The translations under genes and the position numbers were made by a program. A DNA stretch of 64,000 nt, from positions 78,735-142,734 of the forward strand of contig JBJMVQ010000027.1 of assembly GCA_045810625.1 (NCBI GenBank), given 5' to 3'. Under the pieces are notes generated by a model. That model was not told the origin of the DNA, ran no database searches, and saw only the letters and a list, made by a program, of their open reading frames with translations. This DNA is from JACQFZ01 sp045810625 (GTDB taxonomy: Bacteria > Pseudomonadota > Gammaproteobacteria > Acidiferrobacterales > Sulfurifustaceae). Position 1 is the first letter of the stretch. Every line of letters begins with the position of its first letter. Positions 53,170-60,531 of this stretch are shown here, piece after piece.

Positions 53170-53948
53170 GGAATCTCGCGGCGCTTTGCATCCTGCTCTG
53201 GACGAGTGTAGCGGCCGCGCATGTGCCGGCGGAAGTTGGTTTCGAGCAGCGATTGGGGGCGAGTGTGCCTTTGAATCTCGCTTTTCGCGACGCGACCGGT
53301 CGCGTCGTCGCGTTGGACGACTATTTTCACCGGCGCCCGGTGTTGTTGACGCTCGTCTATTACCATTGTCCGAATCTCTGCAGCACTTCGCTGACGGCGT
53401 TGACGGACGCAATCGTCCAGAGTGGGCTGAACGTGGGGCGCGACCTCGAGCTCGTCGTGCTGAGCATCGATCCACGCGAGCGGGCGGCGCAGGCCGCGAA
53501 AACGCAGCGCACGCTGATGCATCAGTCGGCGGGGCGGGGCGGGATCGGCAGCGCGCATTTTCTGACCGGCGACGCTGATTCGATCGCCGCGCTCGCGCGC
53601 GCGATCGGTTTTCGTTACGACTATGACGCCGCCTCGGACGAATACGTACATCCGGCCGGCGCGGTTGTGCTGACGCGGGGCCGGCGCGTCTCGCGCTATC
53701 TGTACGGCGCGCCGTTCGATCCGAGTGCGCTGCGCGCCGCCGTCGCCGACGCCGACGCGTCGCGCATCGGCGCCGCGATCGAGCGCGTGTGGCTGCGCTG
53801 CTTTCACTACGATCCGGTCACGGGTCGTTACAGCGCCGCCATTCTCGATACGTTGCGCGTCTTCGGCGCGCTCATGCTCCTAGCGCTCGCGTTCGGGTTC
53901 CGGCGTCTTCGGCGACGCAACGCGGCCGCGGATGATCGCTCTCAATGA
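53166..53948 (+). CDS. SCO1/SenC copper chaperone
   Basis: 260 residues: signal peptide, thioredoxin fold with the copper site C-P-N-L-C in LTLVYYHCPNLCSTSLTAL and a conserved His further on (ASDEYVHPAGAVVL), then an unusual C-terminal membrane helix (LDTLRVFGALMLLALAFGF). It would load CuA of CoxB. Coupled by overlap to its neighbours. Confidence 0.88.
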   Translation: MRNLAALCILLWTSVAAAHVPAEVGFEQRLGASVPLNLAFRDATGRVVALDDYFHRRPVLLTLVYYHCPNLCSTSLTALTDAIVQSGLNVGRDLELVVLSIDPRERAAQAAKTQRTLMHQSAGRGGIGSAHFLTGDADSIAALARAIGFRYDYDAASDEYVHPAGAVVLTRGRRVSRYLYGAPFDPSALRAAVADADASRIGAAIERVWLRCFHYDPVTGRYSAAILDTLRVFGALMLLALAFGFRRLRRRNAAADDRSQ

Positions 53949-54883
53949 TCGACCTGGGCCACTTGCCGGCCGCGAGCGACTACGCCGAGTCGGTCGACAC
54001 GCTCTTCTACGCGTTCACGGCGGTTTGCGCGGTCGTCGTGATCGGTGTATTCGTCGTGCTCACGGTATTCGCGGTGCGCTATCGGCGCACGAACGACGTG
54101 GCGCGCGGCCCGGTACGACGCACGCGGCCGATCGAATGGATCTGGATCATCGTGCCGTTCGCGATCTTCTTCGCGGTGTTCGTTTGGGGGGCGGATCTTT
54201 ATTACGTGCGCTTCAGCGATCCGCCCGATGCGCTCGACATCTACGTGCTCGGCAAGCAGTGGATGTGGAAAGTCGAACACCCGCAGGGGCGGCGCGAGAT
54301 CGACGAATTGCACGTGCCGGCGGGGCGCTCAATCCGGTTGATCATCACCTCGCAGGACGTGATTCACAGTTTTTTTCTGCCCGGTTTTCGGCTGAAGCAG
54401 GACGCCGTCCCCGGCCGCTACGCGACGCTTTGGTTCCGCGCTCGCGCGCCGGGCGACCATCGTCTGTTCTGCGCCGAATACTGCGGCACCGATCACGCTC
54501 GGATGCGCGGCCGGCTGGTGGTCATGCCGCCGGCCGAGTACGAGCAGTGGCTGCGCGGCGGCAACGCCGAGCCGGGCCTCGCCGCGCGCGGCGCACAGCG
54601 CTTTCGCGAGTTCGGTTGCAGCGGCTGCCACGGCGAAAACTCGGCGGTGCGCTGCCCGAGACTTCAAGGTTTGTACGGCCGGCCGGTGCCGCTCGCCGGC
54701 GGCGGCACCGTGACGTTTGACGAGCGCTACATTCGCGATTCGATTCTATTGCCGAAAAAAGAAATCGCCGCCGGCTACGAGCCAATCATGCCGTCGTTCG
54801 CCGGGCAGATCGACGAGGAGCAGATCCTCGAGATCATCGCTTACCTGAAGTCACTCAAACCCGAGGACCGGATCGAACCATGA
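53945..54883 (+). CDS. coxB: Cytochrome c oxidase subunit II fused to cytochrome c (caa3 type)
   Basis: 312 residues: two N-terminal membrane helices, a CuA domain (GKQWMWKVEHPQG, DVIHSFFLP, FCAEYCGTDHARM) and a C-terminal cytochrome c domain with CSGCH and a likely Met in YEPIMPSFAGQ. The fusion means it takes electrons directly from a cytochrome or from ACIII. Overlaps sco and coxA by four bases. Confidence 0.95.
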   Translation: MIDLGHLPAASDYAESVDTLFYAFTAVCAVVVIGVFVVLTVFAVRYRRTNDVARGPVRRTRPIEWIWIIVPFAIFFAVFVWGADLYYVRFSDPPDALDIYVLGKQWMWKVEHPQGRREIDELHVPAGRSIRLIITSQDVIHSFFLPGFRLKQDAVPGRYATLWFRARAPGDHRLFCAEYCGTDHARMRGRLVVMPPAEYEQWLRGGNAEPGLAARGAQRFREFGCSGCHGENSAVRCPRLQGLYGRPVPLAGGGTVTFDERYIRDSILLPKKEIAAGYEPIMPSFAGQIDEEQILEIIAYLKSLKPEDRIEP

Positions 54884-56514
54884 GCGCCGTCGCCTATCGA
54901 GAGGCCGAAAGCAGGCCGGATCGCGATTATCTCAATGTCGCCTACGGGCTGCGCTCGTGGCTTACGACGCGCGATCACAAGCGCATCGCGCTGCTGTATC
55001 TGGTCTCGATCACCGTCTTCTTTTTCATCGGCGGCATCGCCGCGGGCCTGATGCGTCTGGAGCTGGTCACGCCGCAAGGCGATCTCGTCACCGCCGACAC
55101 CTATAACAAGCTCTTCACCCTGCACGGCACGATCATGGTGTGGTTCTTTCTGATTCCATCGATACCCGCGACGCTCGGCAACTTTCTGCTGCCGCTCATG
55201 ATCGGCGCGCGCGACTTGGCATTCCCGCGGCTGAACCTGACGAGCTGGTATCTGTACATGCTCGGCGGACTGTTCACGCTTGGCGTGATGATCGCGGGCG
55301 GCGTCGATACCGGCTGGACGTTCTACGTGCCGTTCAGCACCGATTACTCGAACACGTACGTGGTCGCGACCATTGCCGGTGTGTTCATCGCCGGTTTTTC
55401 CTCGATCCTGACCGGTCTCAACTTCATCGTCACGACGCACCGCTTGCGCGCGCCCGGCATGTACTGGTTTCGGCTGCCGCTCTTCGTCTGGGCGAATTAT
55501 GCGACCAGCGTCGTCATGGTGCTCGCGACGCCGGTGCTCGCGATGACGCTGTCGCTGATCGCGATCGAGCGGATTTTGGGCGTCGGCATTTTTGACCCGC
55601 GCCTCGGCGGCGATCCGCTGCTGATGCAGCACTTGTTCTGGTTCTACTCGCATCCCGCCGTGTACATCATGATCCTGCCGGCGATGGGCGTCGTGAGCGA
55701 GCTGATCACGTGCTTCGCGCACAACGACATTTTCGGCTACCGCTTCATGGCGTACGCGATTCTCGGGATCGCGTTCATCGGCTTTCTCGTGTGGGGTCAC
55801 CACATGTTCGTCAGCGGCCAATCGATGTATGCCGGCATGGTGTTTTCGCTGCTGAGCTACATGGTCGCGGTGCCGTCGGCGATCAAAGTATTCAACTGGA
55901 CGGCAACGCTCTACAAAGGCTCGATCGTCTTCACCGGGCCGATGCTGTATGCGCTCGGTTTCGTCGGCCTCTTCATGCTGGGCGGCATCACGGGTCTGTA
56001 CCTCGCGGCGCTCGCGCTCGACGTGCACCTCACGGATACCTATTTCGTCATCGCTCACTTTCACTACATCATGGTCGGCGGTTCGGTGATGGCGTACCTC
56101 GGCGGCATTCACTATTGGTGGCCGAAGATCACCGGGCGGATGTACCCGGAAGGATGGGCGCGCTTCGCGGCGATCCTGATGTTCTTCGGCTTCAATCTCA
56201 CGTTCTTCCCGCAGTACATCGTCGGTTTTCTCGGCATGCCGCGCCGCTATCACGAGTACGTCCCGGAATTTCAGGTATGGAATGTGCTGTCCTCCGCCGG
56301 CGCCACGATTCTCGCGGTGAGCTATCTGCTGCCGCTCGGTTATCTGCTGTGGTCGTTCCGTCACGGAAAGCACGCGGGATCGAATCCGTGGAACGCCACC
56401 GGCCTCGAATGGACGACACCGTCGCCGCCGCCGGTGCACAACTTCGAACATACGCCGAGCGTGACCGAGGGACCGTACCGCTACGCGCCGGAGGAGCCGC
56501 CGCCGCATGGCTGA
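54880..56514 (+). CDS. coxA: Cytochrome c oxidase subunit I, A2 type
   Basis: 544 residues, twelve helices. Heme a/a3 and CuB ligands: His82 (TLHGTIMV), His258 (YSHPAVY, with cross-link Tyr262), His307-His308 (WGHHMF), and His393/His395 (AHFHYIMVGG). The A1-type GHPEVY Glu is absent and the YS pair (256-257) replaces it, the mark of the A2 subfamily. Overlaps coxC by eight bases. Confidence 0.96.
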   Translation: MSAVAYREAESRPDRDYLNVAYGLRSWLTTRDHKRIALLYLVSITVFFFIGGIAAGLMRLELVTPQGDLVTADTYNKLFTLHGTIMVWFFLIPSIPATLGNFLLPLMIGARDLAFPRLNLTSWYLYMLGGLFTLGVMIAGGVDTGWTFYVPFSTDYSNTYVVATIAGVFIAGFSSILTGLNFIVTTHRLRAPGMYWFRLPLFVWANYATSVVMVLATPVLAMTLSLIAIERILGVGIFDPRLGGDPLLMQHLFWFYSHPAVYIMILPAMGVVSELITCFAHNDIFGYRFMAYAILGIAFIGFLVWGHHMFVSGQSMYAGMVFSLLSYMVAVPSAIKVFNWTATLYKGSIVFTGPMLYALGFVGLFMLGGITGLYLAALALDVHLTDTYFVIAHFHYIMVGGSVMAYLGGIHYWWPKITGRMYPEGWARFAAILMFFGFNLTFFPQYIVGFLGMPRRYHEYVPEFQVWNVLSSAGATILAVSYLLPLGYLLWSFRHGKHAGSNPWNATGLEWTTPSPPPVHNFEHTPSVTEGPYRYAPEEPPPHG

Positions 56515-57148
56515 TCGCGCCGCGTTCGTTCAGGAACAATTCATCGACGTCGGGCAGCAGCGCGAAGCGGCCACGTTCGGCATGTGGGTGTTTCTCTCGA
56601 CCGAAGTTCTGTTCTTCGGCGTGCTGTTCGCGTCCTACGTCGTCGGACGCGTGCTGTATTCCGACGGGTTCGCCGAAGCGAGCCGCCACACGCACGTCGT
56701 TGTTGGCACGGCCAACACCGCGATTCTGCTGACGAGCAGCTTTTTCATGGCGCTCGCCGTGCGCGCGGCGATGACCGAAGCGTCGCGAATGCTGGTCTTG
56801 TTTTTGGCGGCCACGTTTCTGCTCGGCGCGGCGTTTCTCGGCTTGAAGGGCTACGAGTATTACGCGGAGTTCGGCGAAGGTCTGGTGCCGGCGGTGAACC
56901 TGCCGCTGCACGCCGGCGCAAATCCGATCGCGCTCTTCTTTTTTCTTTACTTCCTGATGACCGGCGTGCATGCCCTGCATCTGAGCGTCGGTCTAGCCGT
57001 CGTGGCGGTGCTCGCGGTGAGGGCCGCGAAGGGCCGCTTTACGGGCGGCTACTCCCACCCGGTCGAGATCGGCGGGCTCTACTGGCACTTCGTCGACATC
57101 GTTTGGATCTTTCTTTACCCGCTTATCTATTTAGTATCGCGCGCATGA
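56507..57148 (+). CDS. coxC: Cytochrome c oxidase subunit III
   Basis: 213 residues with five predicted helices (FGMWVFLSTEVLFFGVLFASYVVG; FLMTGVHALHLSVGLAVVAVLAV; YWHFVDIVWIFLYPLIYL), typical of the short subunit III. Supports subunit I stability. The stop overlaps coxD. Confidence 0.94.
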   Translation: MADRAAFVQEQFIDVGQQREAATFGMWVFLSTEVLFFGVLFASYVVGRVLYSDGFAEASRHTHVVVGTANTAILLTSSFFMALAVRAAMTEASRMLVLFLAATFLLGAAFLGLKGYEYYAEFGEGLVPAVNLPLHAGANPIALFFFLYFLMTGVHALHLSVGLAVVAVLAVRAAKGRFTGGYSHPVEIGGLYWHFVDIVWIFLYPLIYLVSRA

Positions 57149-57426
57149 ACACCTCCGACGTTCCTTCGATCAAGACGTACCTGGTCGTTTGGTTGAGCCT
57201 GCTCGTGCTGCTCGCCCTGACATTGACGAGTGCTTATGTCCGGTTGGGAACGGGAAATGTCGTTGTCAACGTCGCAATCGCAGTCATCAAAGCCGCGTTA
57301 GTTGCGATTTTTTTCATGCATCTCAAGAGCGGCAGCGTCATCAGCCGTTTGGTGGCGGTCGCCGGTTTCCTTTGGTTGCTGGTGTTGATCGGGCTCACAT
57401 TGACGGATTACTTGACGCGCGGCTGA
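57145..57426 (+). CDS. coxD: Cytochrome c oxidase subunit IV (CtaF/CoxD type)
   Basis: 93 residues with three helices, and the family's AIAVIKAALVAIFFMHLK segment in the middle. Small accessory subunit of the oxidase; last gene of the act-cox run. Confidence 0.85.
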   Translation: MNTSDVPSIKTYLVVWLSLLVLLALTLTSAYVRLGTGNVVVNVAIAVIKAALVAIFFMHLKSGSVISRLVAVAGFLWLLVLIGLTLTDYLTRG

Positions 57427-57524
57427 CGGTAACAGGAGTGCGCCTAGAGTCATTGCCTGAGGAAGCGAGCGGCGAAAAGCGGCAACGGACCGGTCAAACA
57501 GTACGCGACAGGTAAGGAGGCGGT

Positions 57525-59279
57525 ATGGCACGCACAGCGGGCGAAATTCTGATCGATACGATTCACGACTGGGGCATCGATACGATCTTCGGACTTCCCG
57601 GAGACGGCATCAACGGGATCATGGAGGCGCTGCGCATGCGCCAGGACCGGATCCGGTTCGTCCAAGTGCGGCACGAGGAAGCGGCGGCGTTCATGGCGTG
57701 CGGCTACGCGAAAGTTACGGGCAAGCTTGGCTGCTGTCTGGCGACGTCGGGGCCCGGCGGCATTCATCTGTTGAACGGACTCTACGATGCGAAGCTCGAC
57801 GGCGCCCCGGTGCTCGCCATCACGGGGCTGCAGTTCCACGATCTGCTGCATACCTATACGCAGCAGGACGTCGAGCTCGACAAGCTGTTCATGGACGTCG
57901 CCGCCTACAACACGCGCGTGATGGGGCCGGCGCACGTCGAGAACGTCGCGGAGCTGGCGTGCCGCACGGCGCTCGCGTATCGGACCGTGTCGCACATCAC
58001 GATGCCGGTCGACATGCAGGAGATGCCCTACGGCAAAGACGAGCCGTCGAAGCGAAACGTACCGGGTCACACCTCCGATGCGTTCGCGCGCAGCGCCGGT
58101 CTACCGGACGAGGCGTCGCTACGGCGCGCGGCGGAGATTCTCAATTCCGGCAAGCGCGTCGTGATCATGGCGGGCCGCGGTGCGATCGGCGCCGCCGACG
58201 AGCTCGAGCAGATGGCGGAGAAGCTGGCGGCGGTAATCGTCAAACCGCTCCTCGGCAAAGCCGCCGTACCCGACGACAGTCCGTACACGACCGGCCCGGT
58301 CGGGCTCGTCGGCAGCAAACCGTCACAGGAAGCGCTCGAAGAGTGCGACACGCTCTTCATCGTCGGCAGCAGTTTTCCGTACATCGAGTACTACCCGAAG
58401 CCCGGCCAGGCGCGCGGCGCGCAGGTGGACATCGATCCGCAGCATATCGGCTTGCGCTATCCGGTCGAAGTCGGGCTCGTCGGCGACGCGCGGCGCACGC
58501 TGCAGGCGCTGCTGCCGCTCCTTCGCCGGAACGACGATCGCCGCTTTCTGGAAAAGGCGCAGCGCGGCATGAAGGAGTGGTCGGCGCTCATGGAAGAGCG
58601 GGGCACGCGGCGTGATAAGCCGATGAAGCCTCAGGTGGTTGCGCACGAGCTGGGGAAGCGGATGAAGGACAACGCGATCTTCACCTGCGATTCCGGCACC
58701 GCCGCGACCTGGTATGCGCGGTATATGCGCGTGCGCCGCGGCCAGATGTGCACGCTGTCGGGCAATCTCGCGACCATGGCGAACGGATTTCCGTACGCCA
58801 TCGCGGCGCAAGTCGCGTATCCGAACCGGCAATGCGTGGCCTTCGTGGGCGATGGCGCGTTCACGATGCTCATGGGCGAGTTCGCGACCTGCGTGAAGTA
58901 CAAGCTGCCGGTGAAAGTCGTCATCCTCAAGAACAACGTGCTCGGGCAGATCAAATGGGAGCAGATGGTATTTCTCGGAAATCCGGAGTTCGGCTGCGAG
59001 CTGCAGCCGATCGATTTCGCGGCGTTTGCGCGCGCCTGTGGCGCGAAGGGCTACACGATCGACGATCCCGCGTCGTGCGGCGACATGCTGGAGCAGGCGC
59101 TGAACGAGCCCGGGCCGGTGATTGTCGAGGCGGTCGTCGATCCGCACGAGCCGCCGATGCCGCCGAAGATCACGTTCGATCAGGCGAAGAAGTTTGCCGA
59201 GTCGCTCGTGCGCGGCACGCCGAACCGCGAGAAGATCGCGCTCACGGTGATGTCGGATAAGGTGCGGGAGTTGATTTAG
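57525..59279 (+). CDS. TPP-dependent enzyme, pyruvate oxidase / acetolactate synthase-like
   Basis: 584 residues with three domains: TPP-PYR (IFGLPGDGINGIMEAL, active-site Glu in VRHEEAAAFMACGYA), central FAD-fold-type domain (RVVIMAGRGAIGAADELEQMA), and TPP-PP (GDGAFTMLMGEFATCVKYKLPVKVVILKNN). Closest in look to PoxB/SpxB-type enzymes; acetolactate synthase, which needs a small subunit not found here, is less likely. A strong site (AAGGAGGCGGT) precedes ATG 57525. 98 bases after coxD, probably a separate unit. Confidence 0.82.
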   Translation: MARTAGEILIDTIHDWGIDTIFGLPGDGINGIMEALRMRQDRIRFVQVRHEEAAAFMACGYAKVTGKLGCCLATSGPGGIHLLNGLYDAKLDGAPVLAITGLQFHDLLHTYTQQDVELDKLFMDVAAYNTRVMGPAHVENVAELACRTALAYRTVSHITMPVDMQEMPYGKDEPSKRNVPGHTSDAFARSAGLPDEASLRRAAEILNSGKRVVIMAGRGAIGAADELEQMAEKLAAVIVKPLLGKAAVPDDSPYTTGPVGLVGSKPSQEALEECDTLFIVGSSFPYIEYYPKPGQARGAQVDIDPQHIGLRYPVEVGLVGDARRTLQALLPLLRRNDDRRFLEKAQRGMKEWSALMEERGTRRDKPMKPQVVAHELGKRMKDNAIFTCDSGTAATWYARYMRVRRGQMCTLSGNLATMANGFPYAIAAQVAYPNRQCVAFVGDGAFTMLMGEFATCVKYKLPVKVVILKNNVLGQIKWEQMVFLGNPEFGCELQPIDFAAFARACGAKGYTIDDPASCGDMLEQALNEPGPVIVEAVVDPHEPPMPPKITFDQAKKFAESLVRGTPNREKIALTVMSDKVRELI

Positions 59280-59403
59280 CCGCTTCCGGCGCATGCGCGT
59301 GTCTCGCGCCGGATCGGACCATGTGGGAGACGCGCCGCGTGCTCGCTGCCGGTGAATCGTTGCGCATCGTGCGTCGCGGAACGGCGAAAGGAGCTGAGGC
59401 TGG

Positions 59404-60504
59404 ATGAACATGCGCGCGGAAGAAGCGATACGTCGCATTCGAGTATCCACGTTCCGCATTCCGACGGACGCACCCGAGTCCGACGGCACCTTCGAATGGA
59501 ACGCGACGACGATGGTGTTGGTTCGCGCGCAGGCCGGCAATGTCGAAGGGCTGGGTTACTCGTATGCGAGCCGCGCGACGGCGGTGTTTATCGAAGAGTT
59601 GTTGAAAGACGTCGTGACCGGGCGCAACGCGCTCGACGTTGTCGGCTGCCGGCGCGCGATGATCCATGCCATTCGAAATCAGGGCCGTCCCGGGGTCGCG
59701 TCCATGGCCATCGCCGCGTGCGATACCGCGCTCTGGGACCTCAAAGCCCGGCTGCTCGATGTTCCGCTGGCGCGACTGCTCGGGCAGGTGCGCGAGCGCG
59801 TTCCGTTGTATGGCAGCGGCGGGTTCACGTCATACACGCCGCAGCGGCTGACCGAGCAACTCGGCCACTGGGCGCAGTCGGGGATGCGCTTCGTCAAGAT
59901 GAAGGTCGGCCGCGAGCCGGCGAACGATCTTGCGCGCGTGCGCGCGGCGAGCGACGTGATCGGCCCGGCGGCCGAGCTGTTCGTCGATGCGAACGGCGCG
60001 TACACGCGCAAGCAGGCGCTCGAGTTCGCCGAACGCTTTCATCCGCTCGGCGTAACGTGGTTCGAGGAGCCGGTGTCGTCGGACGATCTCGAGGGTCTGC
60101 GCCTCGTGCGCGATCGCGCGCCCGGTGGAATGAGCATCACGGCTGGCGAATACGGCTACGACGGGTTTTATTTTCGCCGCATGTTGGAAGCCGGCGCCAT
60201 CGATGTCCTGCAAGCCGATGCCACGCGCTGCGCCGGCATCAGCGGCTTTCTCGAAGTGGACGCGCTGTGTCGCAGCTTCGGCGTGCCGCTGTCGTCGCAT
60301 TGCGCACCGGCACTGCATTTGGCCGTGTGTTCCGCCGCGCCGAGCGTCGTTCATATGGAGTACTTTCACGATCACGTTCGGATCGAGCACATGCTGTTCG
60401 ACGGTGTGCCGGAGGTCCGGGACGGAACACTCGCGCCGGATCTGACGCGCCCCGGGGCCGGTTTTGTTTTGCGCGAGGCGGACGCGATGCGCTTTGCAGC
60501 TTGA
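59404..60504 (+). CDS. Enolase-superfamily enzyme (mandelate racemase/muconate lactonizing type)
   Basis: 366 residues: N-terminal capping domain and TIM barrel with K-x-K (VKMKVG), metal ligands in VDANG, FEEP and AGEYG, and SSHCAPALH near the C-terminus (His in the H-type position). This is the mandelate-racemase subgroup, acting on sugar acids or similar carboxylates. Start ATG 59404 has AGGCTGG upstream only; ATG 59410 also possible. It is followed directly by the FAD/Fe-S dehydrogenase, so both may use one acid. Confidence 0.85.
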   Translation: MNMRAEEAIRRIRVSTFRIPTDAPESDGTFEWNATTMVLVRAQAGNVEGLGYSYASRATAVFIEELLKDVVTGRNALDVVGCRRAMIHAIRNQGRPGVASMAIAACDTALWDLKARLLDVPLARLLGQVRERVPLYGSGGFTSYTPQRLTEQLGHWAQSGMRFVKMKVGREPANDLARVRAASDVIGPAAELFVDANGAYTRKQALEFAERFHPLGVTWFEEPVSSDDLEGLRLVRDRAPGGMSITAGEYGYDGFYFRRMLEAGAIDVLQADATRCAGISGFLEVDALCRSFGVPLSSHCAPALHLAVCSAAPSVVHMEYFHDHVRIEHMLFDGVPEVRDGTLAPDLTRPGAGFVLREADAMRFAA

Positions 60505-60531
60505 GACATGTATGCAGCTTGAGACATGAAT
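60496..60531 (+). repeat. 18-base tandem duplication at a gene junction
   Basis: GCAGCTTGAGACATGTAT (60496-60513) is followed at once by GCAGCTTGAGACATGAAT (60514-60531), 17 of 18 identical. Each copy holds the enolase-type stop (TGA) and an ATG. The ATG of the second copy (60526) starts the next gene. Confidence 0.9.

Noticed and set aside
54841..56508. 555-codon minus-strand frame opposite coxA
   Set aside because: Complete antisense of a clear subunit I gene; composition is extreme in Arg, His, Asp and Glu.
57525..59279. Calling the TPP enzyme IlvB (acetolactate synthase)
   Set aside because: No ilvN small subunit follows, and motifs and context look more like pyruvate oxidase-type enzymes; left as a general TPP enzyme.
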